A DNA stretch of 64,000 nucleotides. Source: Hetaerina americana. Lineage: Eukaryota > Arthropoda > Insecta > Odonata > Calopterygidae. Below, one piece after another: positions 21,495-29,077 of the stretch. The notes under the pieces are model-generated. The model saw only the letters and a program-made list of their open reading frames with translations. It did not search any database and was not told the origin of the DNA. The position numbers and the translations under genes were made by a program. Numbering within the stretch: position 1 is the first letter of the stretch; each line of letters opens with the position of its first letter. The stretch is taken from the NCBI GenBank assembly GCA_022747635.1, contig JAKTNV010000771.1:1-64000 (forward strand), in the 5' to 3' direction.

Positions 21495-22534
21495 TTGAGA
21501 ACATATATAATAGCCCAGAGCACCCTGCCGGGTTTTCATCGGTTGAAAAATTACATAAAGCTACGGGAATAGGCCGAAAGGTGATTCGTGAGTGGTTAGA
21601 ATCTCAAGAGGCATATACACGACACAAATCGGTGAGGAAAAGGTTCCCCAGAAATCACTATAACGTAACTTACATTGATGAGTGCTGGCAGTGCGATTTG
21701 AATGATTTGAGAAGATTGAAAAAATACAACAACGGGTGCTGTTACATTATGACTATTATAGACCTATTCTCACGTTTTGCGTGGGCGAAAGCTTTGAGGA
21801 CAAAGAGGCCGGAGGAGATAATTGAAGTATTTAAGGCTATATTTCGCGAACGCAAACCATTGAAAATTCAGAGCGATAAAGGGGGTGAATTTGTTAATAG
21901 TAAATTTAAAACTTTTCTCTCGAATCGAGGGGTAAAGTTTTACACCACAAATAATCCGGACATTAAGGCTAGCCTCGTTGAACGTTTCAATCGCACGCTA
22001 AAGTCTAAAATGTACAAGTATTTCACGAAATACACAACCTACAAATATGTCGATGTGCTCCCAAAACTCATTAGTAGTTATAACAATTGCGTTCATTCTA
22101 GCACAGGTATCGCACCCTCCAAAGTGAATGCAAAAAATGCATTTTCAATCGCTAGTCACATGAGGAAACCACTTACTAGCAAGGATTTTAAATTGAACGC
22201 GAATGATTATGTGAGAATCAGTAAGGAGCGACTTCCATTTACCAAAGGATACACTCCAAACTATACTAGTGAAATATTCAAAATCGCGGACGTGGATCGA
22301 TCGAGGTCAATACCGACATATAAATTGAAGGACCTTAACGGTGAGGATATAAAGGGTAGTTTCTATGTGGAAGAACTAGTCAAGGTGAATGTGTCCTCCG
22401 AGACGGAATATAGGATAGAAAAAGTTTTGAGACGTAAAGGGAGTGGACCTAAATTGGAATACTTTGTCAAGTGGGAAGGATACCCATCCTCATTTAATTC
22501 TTGGATTCCTGCCTCCTCCGTGCGTACATTATGA
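21320..22534 (+). CDS. rve-type integrase with C-terminal chromodomain
   Basis: This 404-residue retroviral-type integrase catalyses insertion of the element, giving 6-bp duplications. A basic N-terminal extension (about residues 1-47) is followed by the domain beginning at IYNSPEHPAGF. The catalytic triad is D126 (in CDLNDL), D186 (in SDKGGEF) and E221 (in LVERFNRTLK), so 34 residues separate the second Asp and Glu, the classic spacing. The C terminus (about 362-404) is a chromodomain with YRIEKVL, FVKWEGY and NSWIP. Chromodomains in such enzymes are known to read histone methylation, which may relate to the satellite location. The start at 21320 gives a 175-bp overlap with the upstream gene; a shorter or spliced start is possible. 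The stop overlaps the next ATG (ATGA). Confidence 0.95.
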   Translation: MGTHTRKARGNGKRNVNEKKTKPIARKKTTATVSKKNSEKKRARKKTEDIRSGLGHDVIENIYNSPEHPAGFSSVEKLHKATGIGRKVIREWLESQEAYTRHKSVRKRFPRNHYNVTYIDECWQCDLNDLRRLKKYNNGCCYIMTIIDLFSRFAWAKALRTKRPEEIIEVFKAIFRERKPLKIQSDKGGEFVNSKFKTFLSNRGVKFYTTNNPDIKASLVERFNRTLKSKMYKYFTKYTTYKYVDVLPKLISSYNNCVHSSTGIAPSKVNAKNAFSIASHMRKPLTSKDFKLNANDYVRISKERLPFTKGYTPNYTSEIFKIADVDRSRSIPTYKLKDLNGEDIKGSFYVEELVKVNVSSETEYRIEKVLRRKGSGPKLEYFVKWEGYPSSFNSWIPASSVRTL

Positions 22535-23508
22535 ACGAATTTTATCTTACACTACCTAGCGACAGTTCGAGGGATTTCTATCCGAGAAATACGATAGCTA
22601 ACTACAAAACAAAATTGAGTCATCGTATCGATTTGATGAATGATGATTGGTACGTAGGTCTGGCGGAAATTTCCCTTCCATCTATTCATATTCTTTCTGG
22701 TGAAGTTAGAGAGGAAATTGGAGATGCTGGAACTTTGGAGGAAGAAGAAGCGTCTTCTAAAGATAATAGAACGCGAAATGAAAAGGGATTAGTTCGCGGA
22801 GAGATAGGAGGAGGACCGAGGTATGAATCTAGCGACGTTAAAATTACATTAAAAGATGGTTCGTTCTTCGTGGTACCTACTGGCGCATACGAATCACTAG
22901 GTAAGGCATTTGTCAAACCATTCCTCGAACTAGATAAAGCGAAACGTATAGCAGTACAAACGGAAATCTTTAATGCGAATAATGATGATCTTCCATTCGC
23001 TGAAAACGTATCAGGATTGAGTGAGCGTATAGAACCTGGCGTGTTAATTACTGCTAAAAACGTTACTTACACTTTACTTCCGGGCACGTATAATTCCTTT
23101 CGAGATTTATTTATTACTACTCTGTCAGATTTTAGTACGATTAGTAGAAATTACATTCGTGGAGACATATCAGGTATAATATCCATACTAGCAGCGAAGG
23201 AAGCACATGCAATAAACAAAAGCGATGTGGTAAAAGGAATCATAGCAAACTCCTCTTCCAACATATATGTCTACACAGATATAATCAAACCGCAATTTGT
23301 GCGTGATTCGCTCAGTCGATGCGTACGCATCTTGAATACTAAAATTGGTGAATATCAGACATTCAATCCGATATATTATTTCCCCGTTGAGAAGAACCAT
23401 ATCGAAAGCATCGAAATTCTACTGAGTGATAAACTCGGTGAGCCCATATCTTTTTGTAGTGGTGAGCAAAGCTCTATAATAGTGTTACACTTTATAAAAA
23501 AGAACTAA
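22531..23508 (+). CDS. Probable minor capsid (penton-like) protein of the Polinton (325 aa)
   Basis: I choose the ATG at 22531, which overlaps the integrase stop as ATGA and starts the conserved NEFYLTLPSDSS segment; an in-frame ATG 30 bp upstream lies inside the integrase gene. The N-terminal signature (FYLTLPS, then N-T and KTKLSHRIDL, then WYVGLAEISLP near residues 40-50) is widespread in Polinton gene sets next to capsid genes. By position and length it fits the single jelly-roll minor capsid protein, but I recognise no catalytic motif and base the assignment on synteny and memory. A Glu/Lys/Arg-rich insert lies around residues 60-90. Confidence 0.65.
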   Translation: MNEFYLTLPSDSSRDFYPRNTIANYKTKLSHRIDLMNDDWYVGLAEISLPSIHILSGEVREEIGDAGTLEEEEASSKDNRTRNEKGLVRGEIGGGPRYESSDVKITLKDGSFFVVPTGAYESLGKAFVKPFLELDKAKRIAVQTEIFNANNDDLPFAENVSGLSERIEPGVLITAKNVTYTLLPGTYNSFRDLFITTLSDFSTISRNYIRGDISGIISILAAKEAHAINKSDVVKGIIANSSSNIYVYTDIIKPQFVRDSLSRCVRILNTKIGEYQTFNPIYYFPVEKNHIESIEILLSDKLGEPISFCSGEQSSIIVLHFIKKN

Positions 23509-23537
23509 TTCACGTTAGTTTATCATTCTGCGTCGAG

Positions 23538-23981
23538 ATGGCATCGGTGGTGGACCGATATTACAGTTATTATGCGAAGCAGGTGGGGGGAGAGATTGGG
23601 CCATTGTATAGAGCTTCGTACAGGGTACAAAAGGGACGAGGTATTGGAAGTTTTCTCGCAGGTCTGTGGCGTTTTGCTAAGCCATTACTATTCAGCGGAC
23701 TGAAAAGTGTGGGTAAGGAAGCAGCGAGTGCGGGAGCGGCGGCTCTCGCGGACCTTGGGACTAAACCGGTAAAGGATATACTGCGCAGTAGAATAAACGA
23801 GGCGGGGCAGAACTTGAAACGCAAGGCCGAGGATAAGTTGAAAGGTATGACTGGTGGACGATTGAGGTTCGTGAAACGTCCAAGGCTAAATAAAATAAAA
23901 CCCGTTGGTGGTAAGAAAAAACAGCATTCGAGTAGAAGGCGGAAACGAGGAAAGGTCGCGCTGAGTGATATTTTTTCATAA
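23538..23981 (+). CDS. Polinton virion-type protein with GxGxGSF motif and basic tail (147 aa)
   Basis: It begins 29 bp after the previous gene. A Gly-rich motif, KGRGIGSFLAGLWRF (residues 32-46), leads into an amphipathic/hydrophobic stretch and an Ala-rich helix (SVGKEAASAGAAALADLG), followed by a basic tail with GGKKKQHSSRRRKRGK near the end. This order recurs in Polintons and has been compared with membrane-active minor virion proteins of adenoviruses; the comparison is from memory. The stop and next ATG overlap as TAATG, supporting a coordinated cluster. No enzyme motif is seen. Confidence 0.7.
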   Translation: MASVVDRYYSYYAKQVGGEIGPLYRASYRVQKGRGIGSFLAGLWRFAKPLLFSGLKSVGKEAASAGAAALADLGTKPVKDILRSRINEAGQNLKRKAEDKLKGMTGGRLRFVKRPRLNKIKPVGGKKKQHSSRRRKRGKVALSDIFS

Positions 23982-25270
23982 TGAGTGAGCACATGCTGAG
24001 TTCGCTGGACATATTCCAACCCAATCCTCCGATACAGACGAACATTCTCTCGAAGCGACTTGTATCATATAAACCCATCTCTTCGTTGGATAATAGATCC
24101 GTTATCGAATTTCTAATAAAAGATTCTGGAGATGCGTACAAGGACTTGAATAGCGTTTATCTGAGACTTAAGGTGAAACTCTGTAAAAAGAATTTAACTG
24201 ACTTTACCGATAGTGATACCAATCAGCCGGGAGTCGTCAACAATCTTCTCCATTCTCTCTTTGAACAGTGTAATGTATATTTCAATGGAACTCTTGTCAC
24301 ACCATCCGAGGATAATTACCACTATAGGAGCTTTTTCGAAAACGCGTTAAACTATGGGGTCGATGCGAGCAGAACGCACCTGCGTAATGTAGGCTGGGAA
24401 TTAGATACGGGAAATGATATCGATAAGACGGATTCTTCCAATGCAGGGTACACGAAACGAAAATCATGGTTCAAGAATAGCACCGAGGTGGAACTATTTG
24501 GTAAATTGCACGTGGACGTGTTCAATCAGTCGCAACTATTGCTGGATCGAGTCGATGTTGGAATTAGGTTGATGCTTGCACCTCCCTCCTTCTATCTCAT
24601 GGAGGGAGAAGAAGGAGTCTTGAAAATTCTCGACGCTACTCTTTCCGTGCAACAGTTTGAAATCAATCCGTCCATATTGGTGGCGCATAGTAAAATATTA
24701 CAAAGTGGGCAAAATGCGAAATATCATTACAAAAGAACTGAACTAAAGACTTTTACTATACCTGCCGGAGGTCGAACCTTGAATATCGATAATGCTATTG
24801 TTGGACGGATACCTAACACAATCGTTTTTGCAATGGTAGATAATGAATCATATGCGGGCAGTGTGATGAGGAATCCGTTCGCCTTATCTCATTATTCATT
24901 GGAGAATTTTTCAATGTTTGTAAACGGTGTTCAGATTCCTTCGGAAGGTTTGGAGTGTAATTTCTACGGGAAAAAATATTGGGCACGTGCGTACGATACA
25001 TTATTTTCGGGTACTGGAATAAAGCACGCTGACAGAGGTAATCAAATCACGTACGACATGTTCGGACACGGTTATTTCATGCTAGTCTTTGATCTAACCC
25101 CCGACAATTCTGGGAATGAGGATCATATAAGTTTAGGAGACAGAGGTGTGGTGAGAATAGAGGCTAAATTCGAGCGAGAGTTGACAAAAACAGTCACGTG
25201 TCTGCTTTTTGCTGAGTATGACGCTACATTGGAAATAGATAAAGACAGGAACATTATCACAAACTTTTAG
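23981..25270 (+). CDS. Probable double jelly-roll major capsid protein, F54H12.2-like family (429 aa)
   Basis: The sequence follows the large family annotated in animal genomes as F54H12.2-like: SSLDIFQPNPPIQT near the N terminus, DAYKDLNSVYLRLKVK, NNLLHSLFEQCNVYFNG (about residues 86-102), a central FNQSQLLLDRVDVGIRL, then MRNPFALSHY, VFDLTPDNSG and a C-terminal ATLEIDKDRNII. No signal peptide or catalytic motif is present and the composition is that of beta-rich structural proteins. Within a Polinton with ATPase, protease and penton-like genes, the natural role is the main shell subunit. It is full length for the family. The assignment to the double jelly-roll fold is from family knowledge, not from the sequence alone. 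Confidence 0.8.
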   Translation: MSEHMLSSLDIFQPNPPIQTNILSKRLVSYKPISSLDNRSVIEFLIKDSGDAYKDLNSVYLRLKVKLCKKNLTDFTDSDTNQPGVVNNLLHSLFEQCNVYFNGTLVTPSEDNYHYRSFFENALNYGVDASRTHLRNVGWELDTGNDIDKTDSSNAGYTKRKSWFKNSTEVELFGKLHVDVFNQSQLLLDRVDVGIRLMLAPPSFYLMEGEEGVLKILDATLSVQQFEINPSILVAHSKILQSGQNAKYHYKRTELKTFTIPAGGRTLNIDNAIVGRIPNTIVFAMVDNESYAGSVMRNPFALSHYSLENFSMFVNGVQIPSEGLECNFYGKKYWARAYDTLFSGTGIKHADRGNQITYDMFGHGYFMLVFDLTPDNSGNEDHISLGDRGVVRIEAKFERELTKTVTCLLFAEYDATLEIDKDRNIITNF

Positions 25271-25272
25271 TC

Positions 25273-25770
25273 ATGGATAGCGTGCAGATAGATACGTTAT
25301 TAAGACAATTTAAAATATTCCGCGGAGTCTATGCATCTGATAGGTTACCAAAATCACCTCAAAATGGAGTTTACATAGTTAATTTAGATCCTTCTAATTT
25401 ACCTGGTTCTCACTGGGTGGGGATATACTTGGACAATCATTCAGCTGAGTATTTTGATTCTTATGGTCTGCCTCCCTTCGTAGCGAACGTACGCCAATTT
25501 TTAAAACCATTCACAGTCACTCAAAATCGCGTACAAATTCAAAGCTTTCATTCGGATATTTGCGGTGAATACTGCTGTCTCTATACCGCGAGTAAATCTT
25601 TAGGACAAAAACTACACAAATTCCTCAACCAATTCCACAAAACCATCCCCCATCTCAACGACTGCCGAGCCTTGAAGCTGTTCCGTCTAACCTTCAACCA
25701 ACTACGACGCGTCAGATGTCACCCTAGAGCTCAACGGTGCTGTTCCAGAATAAATAGGACGAATTGGTGA
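25273..25770 (+). CDS. Adenain-like cysteine protease (maturation protease)
   Basis: This C5/Ulp1-type protease would process virion proteins during maturation. Catalytic residues can be placed by family pattern: H47 in GSHWVGIY, D62 in EYFDSYG, Q90 in IQSFHSD and C97 in ICGEYCC. The start is 2 bp after the capsid stop (TAGTCATG). The core ends near NDC (about residue 135); the remaining roughly 30 residues are Arg/Cys-rich, unlike the family, and could be a shifted or extended tail. AATAAA occurs near the end (about 25750), a possible polyadenylation signal for the upstream cluster. Confidence 0.92.
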   Translation: MDSVQIDTLLRQFKIFRGVYASDRLPKSPQNGVYIVNLDPSNLPGSHWVGIYLDNHSAEYFDSYGLPPFVANVRQFLKPFTVTQNRVQIQSFHSDICGEYCCLYTASKSLGQKLHKFLNQFHKTIPHLNDCRALKLFRLTFNQLRRVRCHPRAQRCCSRINRTNW

Positions 25771-25804
25771 GGAAAACATCCATTGCGGAAGAGAAAGCCA
25801 AAGG

Positions 25805-26329
25805 ATGCAGATCATCGTGGCCGTGTGCTTTTCAAAGGGGGGAGTTACGGAGATGGCAGCCGTCGATTTGGATAGCAATCGTCTCTTCTGGGGCAGCTTT
25901 CGTCGTCATGGAAAGCTCACAGCTGGAGGAAAGAAGCTTCGATTTCAAGATCCACTGCATTGCAACGAGGAGACCTCGTTTGAGCACGGCTTCATCTCAC
26001 ACATCGAGTTGGCCCCAGCTTTGGAAGCCATCATAGAGGGCGCCACGGGGCTTTACGCATTTAGCGAAGCAGAGTGCGAATTTCTCTCTGATCTCACGGG
26101 CCGCACGTTCATTTGCATGGAAAAGGAGCTGGCCTGCCCCCATCCCGAGAAATGTACCTTCCCCTCATTTTCCTGCCTGAATCCCTGTCATAAATTGCGC
26201 AGTAGCGTTTGTGCCCTCAGAAACGCGCACTCTCTGGCGCAGTGGTTCCAATACAACCGCCTCAAGGCTGAGGTTGAGCCCTGCCCAGATGACTGTTCCC
26301 CATCCCCTCTTCCATCACCGATCTCTTAA
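25805..26329 (+). CDS. Small Polinton-associated protein, paralogue A (174 aa)
   Basis: I do not recognise an established name. The C-terminal half carries HGFI (about residues 61-64), YAFSEAECEFL, CPHPEKC, a C-x-x-x-C-H series and CALRNAHSLAQW, a layout that parallels the gene at 27078-27548: HGL, a short hydrophobic segment ending K..FL, CP, then H followed by CA-x-x-N-x-x-x-LA-x-W. Such proteins recur in arthropod Polintons, and the arrangement recalls degenerate DnaQ-like exonucleases; that is inference. The coding sequence looks more G+C-rich than its neighbours. The start is the first ATG of the frame, 34 bp after the protease stop. Confidence 0.65.
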   Translation: MQIIVAVCFSKGGVTEMAAVDLDSNRLFWGSFRRHGKLTAGGKKLRFQDPLHCNEETSFEHGFISHIELAPALEAIIEGATGLYAFSEAECEFLSDLTGRTFICMEKELACPHPEKCTFPSFSCLNPCHKLRSSVCALRNAHSLAQWFQYNRLKAEVEPCPDDCSPSPLPSPIS

Positions 26330-26361
26330 GCAATTTTAATACACGCTAGACTTCAGTCGTG

Positions 26362-26937
26362 ATGCAGCCGTCAGTGGATGCGGTTCTCCAGTCACCACCG
26401 GTGAAGAGAAAGAGACCTGCTGGACATTCGACTTGCTCTCCGCCTCGACTTTTGAACAATTTACTTCTTCAAACGGTGTATTATTTGAATGAGGCAAAGA
26501 CAAAGAGCGTGTGCATTGGTTACGGAAGTGACTTTGAATCAGTGGTTCAATTTAACGGTAAAAAAAGTGTAACATTTTCACAAAGTGAATGGGAAAGCAT
26601 ATTAAATTCGATAGAGACTGTAAACGTGTACTTTTATAGGGGAGAAAAAGGTGTGTTAACGTCACCCTGCTTGGCATATGCAAATTACTTTGGGAAGAGA
26701 CATTTGGTTGTGAAAAGCATTTTAACGAAAAACACCGTCAACTTGAATGGTGATGAGTGGGGGGCTCTAATACAACTCTTCAAACTGATAAATCTATTTC
26801 TCCAGAGGCTTTTGGATAGTCGTCAAAAAATAAAACAGTTTCTCGCGAATAAATTAGCAAATAATATTGCAAATTGTGATATACAGAGGCTTGAATTGGA
26901 GAAGGTACTCATTGCGTATGATTCGGCTGATGGCTAA
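26362..26937 (+). CDS. Polinton protein of unknown function with an internal repeat (191 aa)
   Basis: The ATG at 26362 is preferred over an in-frame GTG just upstream. The N terminus is basic and Pro/Ser-rich with a PVKRKRP stretch that could be a nuclear localisation signal. Two similar segments follow: VQFNGKKSVTFSQSEWESIL (about residues 62-81) and a second around residues 118-140 with TVNLNGDEWGALI, each a strand-like stretch ending in an E/D-W-x-x-(I/L) helix start. This suggests a two-fold repeated domain. The C terminus is helical and Lys/Asn/Leu-rich. A nucleic-acid-binding role is possible but not shown. It lies alone between the two paralogous small genes. Confidence 0.65.
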   Translation: MQPSVDAVLQSPPVKRKRPAGHSTCSPPRLLNNLLLQTVYYLNEAKTKSVCIGYGSDFESVVQFNGKKSVTFSQSEWESILNSIETVNVYFYRGEKGVLTSPCLAYANYFGKRHLVVKSILTKNTVNLNGDEWGALIQLFKLINLFLQRLLDSRQKIKQFLANKLANNIANCDIQRLELEKVLIAYDSADG

Positions 26938-27077
26938 AAGTATTTGGCTTCCTGTATGTGAATGTAAGACTTTTTAACCTCTGGCACGAATGAAAGTTCT
27001 GTAAGTTAAAAGGTCTTGATGTAAGTTCAACCCCTGGCATTGGGTGTAAAAACCTTGTAAGTTGGACATACATCGCG
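26938..27077 (+). promoter_or_regulatory. Short intergenic region with repeated GTAAGTT motifs
   Basis: GTAAGTT occurs at 27001, 27021 and 27057, and GTAAGAC at 26964, with partly repeated flanks (AACCTCTGGCA and AACCCCTGGCA). It precedes the gene at 27078. GTAAGT resembles splice donors, but no matching acceptor was identified before the ATG. Promoter function is only inferred from position. Confidence 0.25.
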
Positions 27078-27548
27078 ATGAGTGCCATTATCGAATTTCA
27101 AGGATTTATGACCAGCGATGGAAAATTTATTGTCAAGGAATTGGCAATCATCGCTGTCCAGAACAAATGTTGTAATACGTGGCTATTTAAATCGCCGGCG
27201 AGAATTCTTTATACCAAAGAGGCGACTTGGCTGCGTAACAATTATCACGGCTTGACGGAATATTCTGGAGACGTGGATTATTCTGATTTGGAGAGTGTAT
27301 TATCCAATTATACGAGGCCATATAAATATTTATATACCAAGGGTGTACAAAAGGCATCTTTCTTAAACGGTCTTCTTCCCGAGGGAATTTGTGTTGCTAA
27401 TCTCGAACTGTACGGCTGTCCCTCGCTCAAGAAATTAACTACACATGAGGGATGCTTATTACCTGCACACCAGAATACCACACAATGTGCAAGAAAAAAC
27501 TGTTTCAAGTTGGCTGAATGGTGTATTCAAAATAAAATTTGTAAATAA
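27078..27548 (+). CDS. Small Polinton-associated protein, paralogue B (156 aa)
   Basis: The sequence begins MSAIIEFQGF and continues KFIVKELAII (residues about 17-26), HGL near 57, YLYTKGVQKASFL, NLELYGCPSLKKL and a C-terminal H...CARKNCFKLAEW. I know this pattern as a family of small proteins common in arthropod genomes near Polinton genes. The E/D-rich first strand and the H-x(n)-C-A terminal motif resemble an RNase H-like (DnaQ/DEDD) exonuclease with altered residues; that is an inference. It is more complete at its N terminus than paralogue A. AATAAA overlaps its stop (27544-27549), and another occurs at 27606-27611, fitting a compact 3' end. Confidence 0.75.
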   Translation: MSAIIEFQGFMTSDGKFIVKELAIIAVQNKCCNTWLFKSPARILYTKEATWLRNNYHGLTEYSGDVDYSDLESVLSNYTRPYKYLYTKGVQKASFLNGLLPEGICVANLELYGCPSLKKLTTHEGCLLPAHQNTTQCARKNCFKLAEWCIQNKICK

Positions 27549-27701
27549 AAAATGTAAAAATTATTATTGTTGTAATGAAAACCAGTAAAAATGTATGTAT
27601 GCTTTAATAAATTATGTAAAACCCGTATCCGTGTTTTATTTCTAACCTTATATCCCATAAAATGAGTAATAAAAAACAATGTTCAATAATAAACTTTTAT
27701 T
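27544..27701. terminator. Convergent polyadenylation region
   Basis: Plus-strand AATAAA at 27544-27549 and 27606-27611 serve the gene ending at 27548. On the minus strand AATAAA (plus TTTATT at 27696-27701) lies about 70 bp beyond the stop at 27769. The two transcripts therefore converge with closely spaced or overlapping 3' ends. Confidence 0.6.
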
Positions 27702-27768
27702 TACTTTAATATACAAACATTTCATCTTCAAATTTGAGCACAAATTTGATCACTCTCAAGCGGGTGCC

Positions 27769-28299
27769 TCATATATGGTCCGTGGTACAGTATCGCACTT
27801 TCGATTCTTTATGGTCCGTGTAGCAAACTGGCTTCACTCCGTCAACTTCCACGAGATCTCCTTTGCTAACAAATTGCGATCCACCGTCAAACTCAGTTCT
27901 TCCTCGACGCTCTAGAACATATCCTCCATTTACTCTCGATTGCGGGCGATGTGCTTCGTACACGTCCAGCCAAATGAAGGGAAGCTGCTCCTCGGCCTTT
28001 AGACGCTTCTCAGGATCGGAGAAGTCAGATGCCTGGGTGATGTTGAATCTCACGACTCTCCCACTTCCATCTTGAAAGCCGGAAAATTTCACTTTTTGCC
28101 CGACGACATCAAACTCACGGTTCTGGTGTCGGAACACACAGTAGTACGTAGTTAGGAAAGAAACTGATAGCATAAAATCGGTATTTTCAATTCTTTCTCT
28201 CGGGATGTATATTGAGTACGCATCCTCATCTTCTATTCGCTCCATGCGCAGATATGCGTCACCCAAGCGAGCACATAAAAAGTCAATTTTCACGCTCAT
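27769..28299 (-). CDS. Unrecognised right-end Polinton protein, minus strand (176 aa)
   Basis: A full open frame with a strong TATA box a short distance upstream and a polyadenylation signal downstream, which makes it a convincing gene. The protein begins MSVKIDFLCARLGDAYL and is mixed alpha/beta by eye, with no signal peptide, membrane segment, zinc cluster or catalytic motif that I can name. The C-terminal part, with GGYVLERRGRTEFDGG followed by SKGDLVEVDG, has the look of a small beta-barrel. Its place next to the right TIR, transcribed towards the centre, mirrors the spliced minus-strand gene near the left TIR only in being accessory, since both are on the same strand. The coding sequence looks less A+T-rich than most of the element. 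Confidence 0.75.
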   Translation of the reverse strand: MSVKIDFLCARLGDAYLRMERIEDEDAYSIYIPRERIENTDFMLSVSFLTTYYCVFRHQNREFDVVGQKVKFSGFQDGSGRVVRFNITQASDFSDPEKRLKAEEQLPFIWLDVYEAHRPQSRVNGGYVLERRGRTEFDGGSQFVSKGDLVEVDGVKPVCYTDHKESKVRYCTTDHI

Positions 28300-28333
28300 G
28301 TTGACGGAGAATGAGCTTCTTTTCGGAAGAGGT

Positions 28334-28343
28334 TATTTATATA
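28334..28343 (-). promoter_or_regulatory. TATA box of the right-end gene
   Basis: Reads TATATAAATA on the minus strand, 35-45 bp before the ATG at 28299. This would place transcription start near 28305-28310 and leave a very short 5' UTR. Confidence 0.65.
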
Positions 28344-28681
28344 CATAAGTGGGAGGAGTCACGTTGCAACCTCACTTGTTAAGATCTTGGTAACTGCCAA
28401 TGGGATATGGCAGCATTAGGGTAGTAGATACGAGAAGCCGTTCCTGAAACACGCCATCTTGGATTTTCTAGAAGGCGGGGTCCTATACCGGATGCTGGGA
28501 TGGTTATCGATAGGACAGAGGTGATGGCCTGTGTCCTATGTTTTTATCTGCCAATTCTATTTTACAGCACTAGGGTATTTGATAGGAAATTAACGAGATA
28601 ATTGATGAAATCTATATATTGTTCAATTTAAAGGGGACACTTTAAGGCATTTATCTGAAGTATAATTGCCTCCCTTTTCAC
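28344..28681. other. Noncoding spacer between right-end promoter and right TIR
   Basis: No open frame of interest was seen. It holds a 7-bp inverted pair, GTCCTAT (28480-28486) and ATAGGAC (28510-28516). It probably includes upstream control sequence of the minus-strand gene and subterminal DNA of the element. Confidence 0.4.
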
Positions 28682-29077
28682 TTGGGACCGTTTGTTGTAC
28701 TCTTCAATCGATAGTTCTGGAGATATAAGAGGCGATGGTCTTGGGTCATGATTTTTCCTGCATGGGTTGTGTTGACGTCGTACAACTAGATTGCATATGA
28801 AGGAAAAATGCTCCCTCCCCCCTCTTTCACGTGACGTTATTTGTTTTTCTCTACGACCGATAGTTGTTGATGTATCCGGGTTTGAGTTTCAAGGTGAAAC
28901 TTGCGCCAGGATGATTTTTCCTGCGTGGGTTGGGTTGACGTGATGCAATTATATTGCCTGTGAAGGATAAATGCCCCCCTCTTTCACGTGACGTCATTTG
29001 TTTTTCTCTGCGACCGATAGTTCCGGGTTGGAATGTCAAGGTCAAACCTGCGCCAGGACAAACATTTTCCCCCTACT
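28682..29077 (-). repeat. Right terminal inverted repeat of the Polinton (396 bp)
   Basis: Inverted partner of 13771-14167, with about ten differences by eye including one missing base in a G/C run near 28817-28820. The internal subunits correspond to unit A at 28911-29057 and unit B at 28748-28910. TCACGTGA palindromes lie at 28827-28834 and 28984-28991; the latter overlaps TGACGTCA at 28989-28996. Confidence 0.95.
28984..28996. promoter_or_regulatory. Overlapping E-box-like and CRE-like palindromes in the right TIR
   Basis: Mirror of the left-TIR site: TCACGTGA (28984-28991) overlapping TGACGTCA (28989-28996). Conserved in both TIRs despite several substitutions nearby. Confidence 0.4.

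Larger units (their letters stand above)
13771..29077. mobile_element. Complete Polinton/Maverick (adintovirus-like) element, 15,307 bp
   Basis: The element is bounded by TIRs of about 397 bp and a 6-bp target duplication. It encodes the diagnostic Polinton set: protein-primed family B DNA polymerase, rve-type integrase, FtsK/HerA-like packaging ATPase, adenain-like protease and capsid-type proteins. Length, TIR size and duplication size are typical of the group. The known life-style is a self-synthesising transposon that also carries virion genes. The polymerase has one in-frame stop, so this copy is probably not autonomous unless the stop is an assembly error or is read through; the other frames look intact. 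Insertion is inside copy 5 of a HOR satellite. Confidence 0.96.

Noticed and set aside
27679..28075. Two plus-strand frames opposite the right-end gene
   Set aside because: They are antisense to a gene with a TATA box and polyadenylation signal and show no recognisable features.
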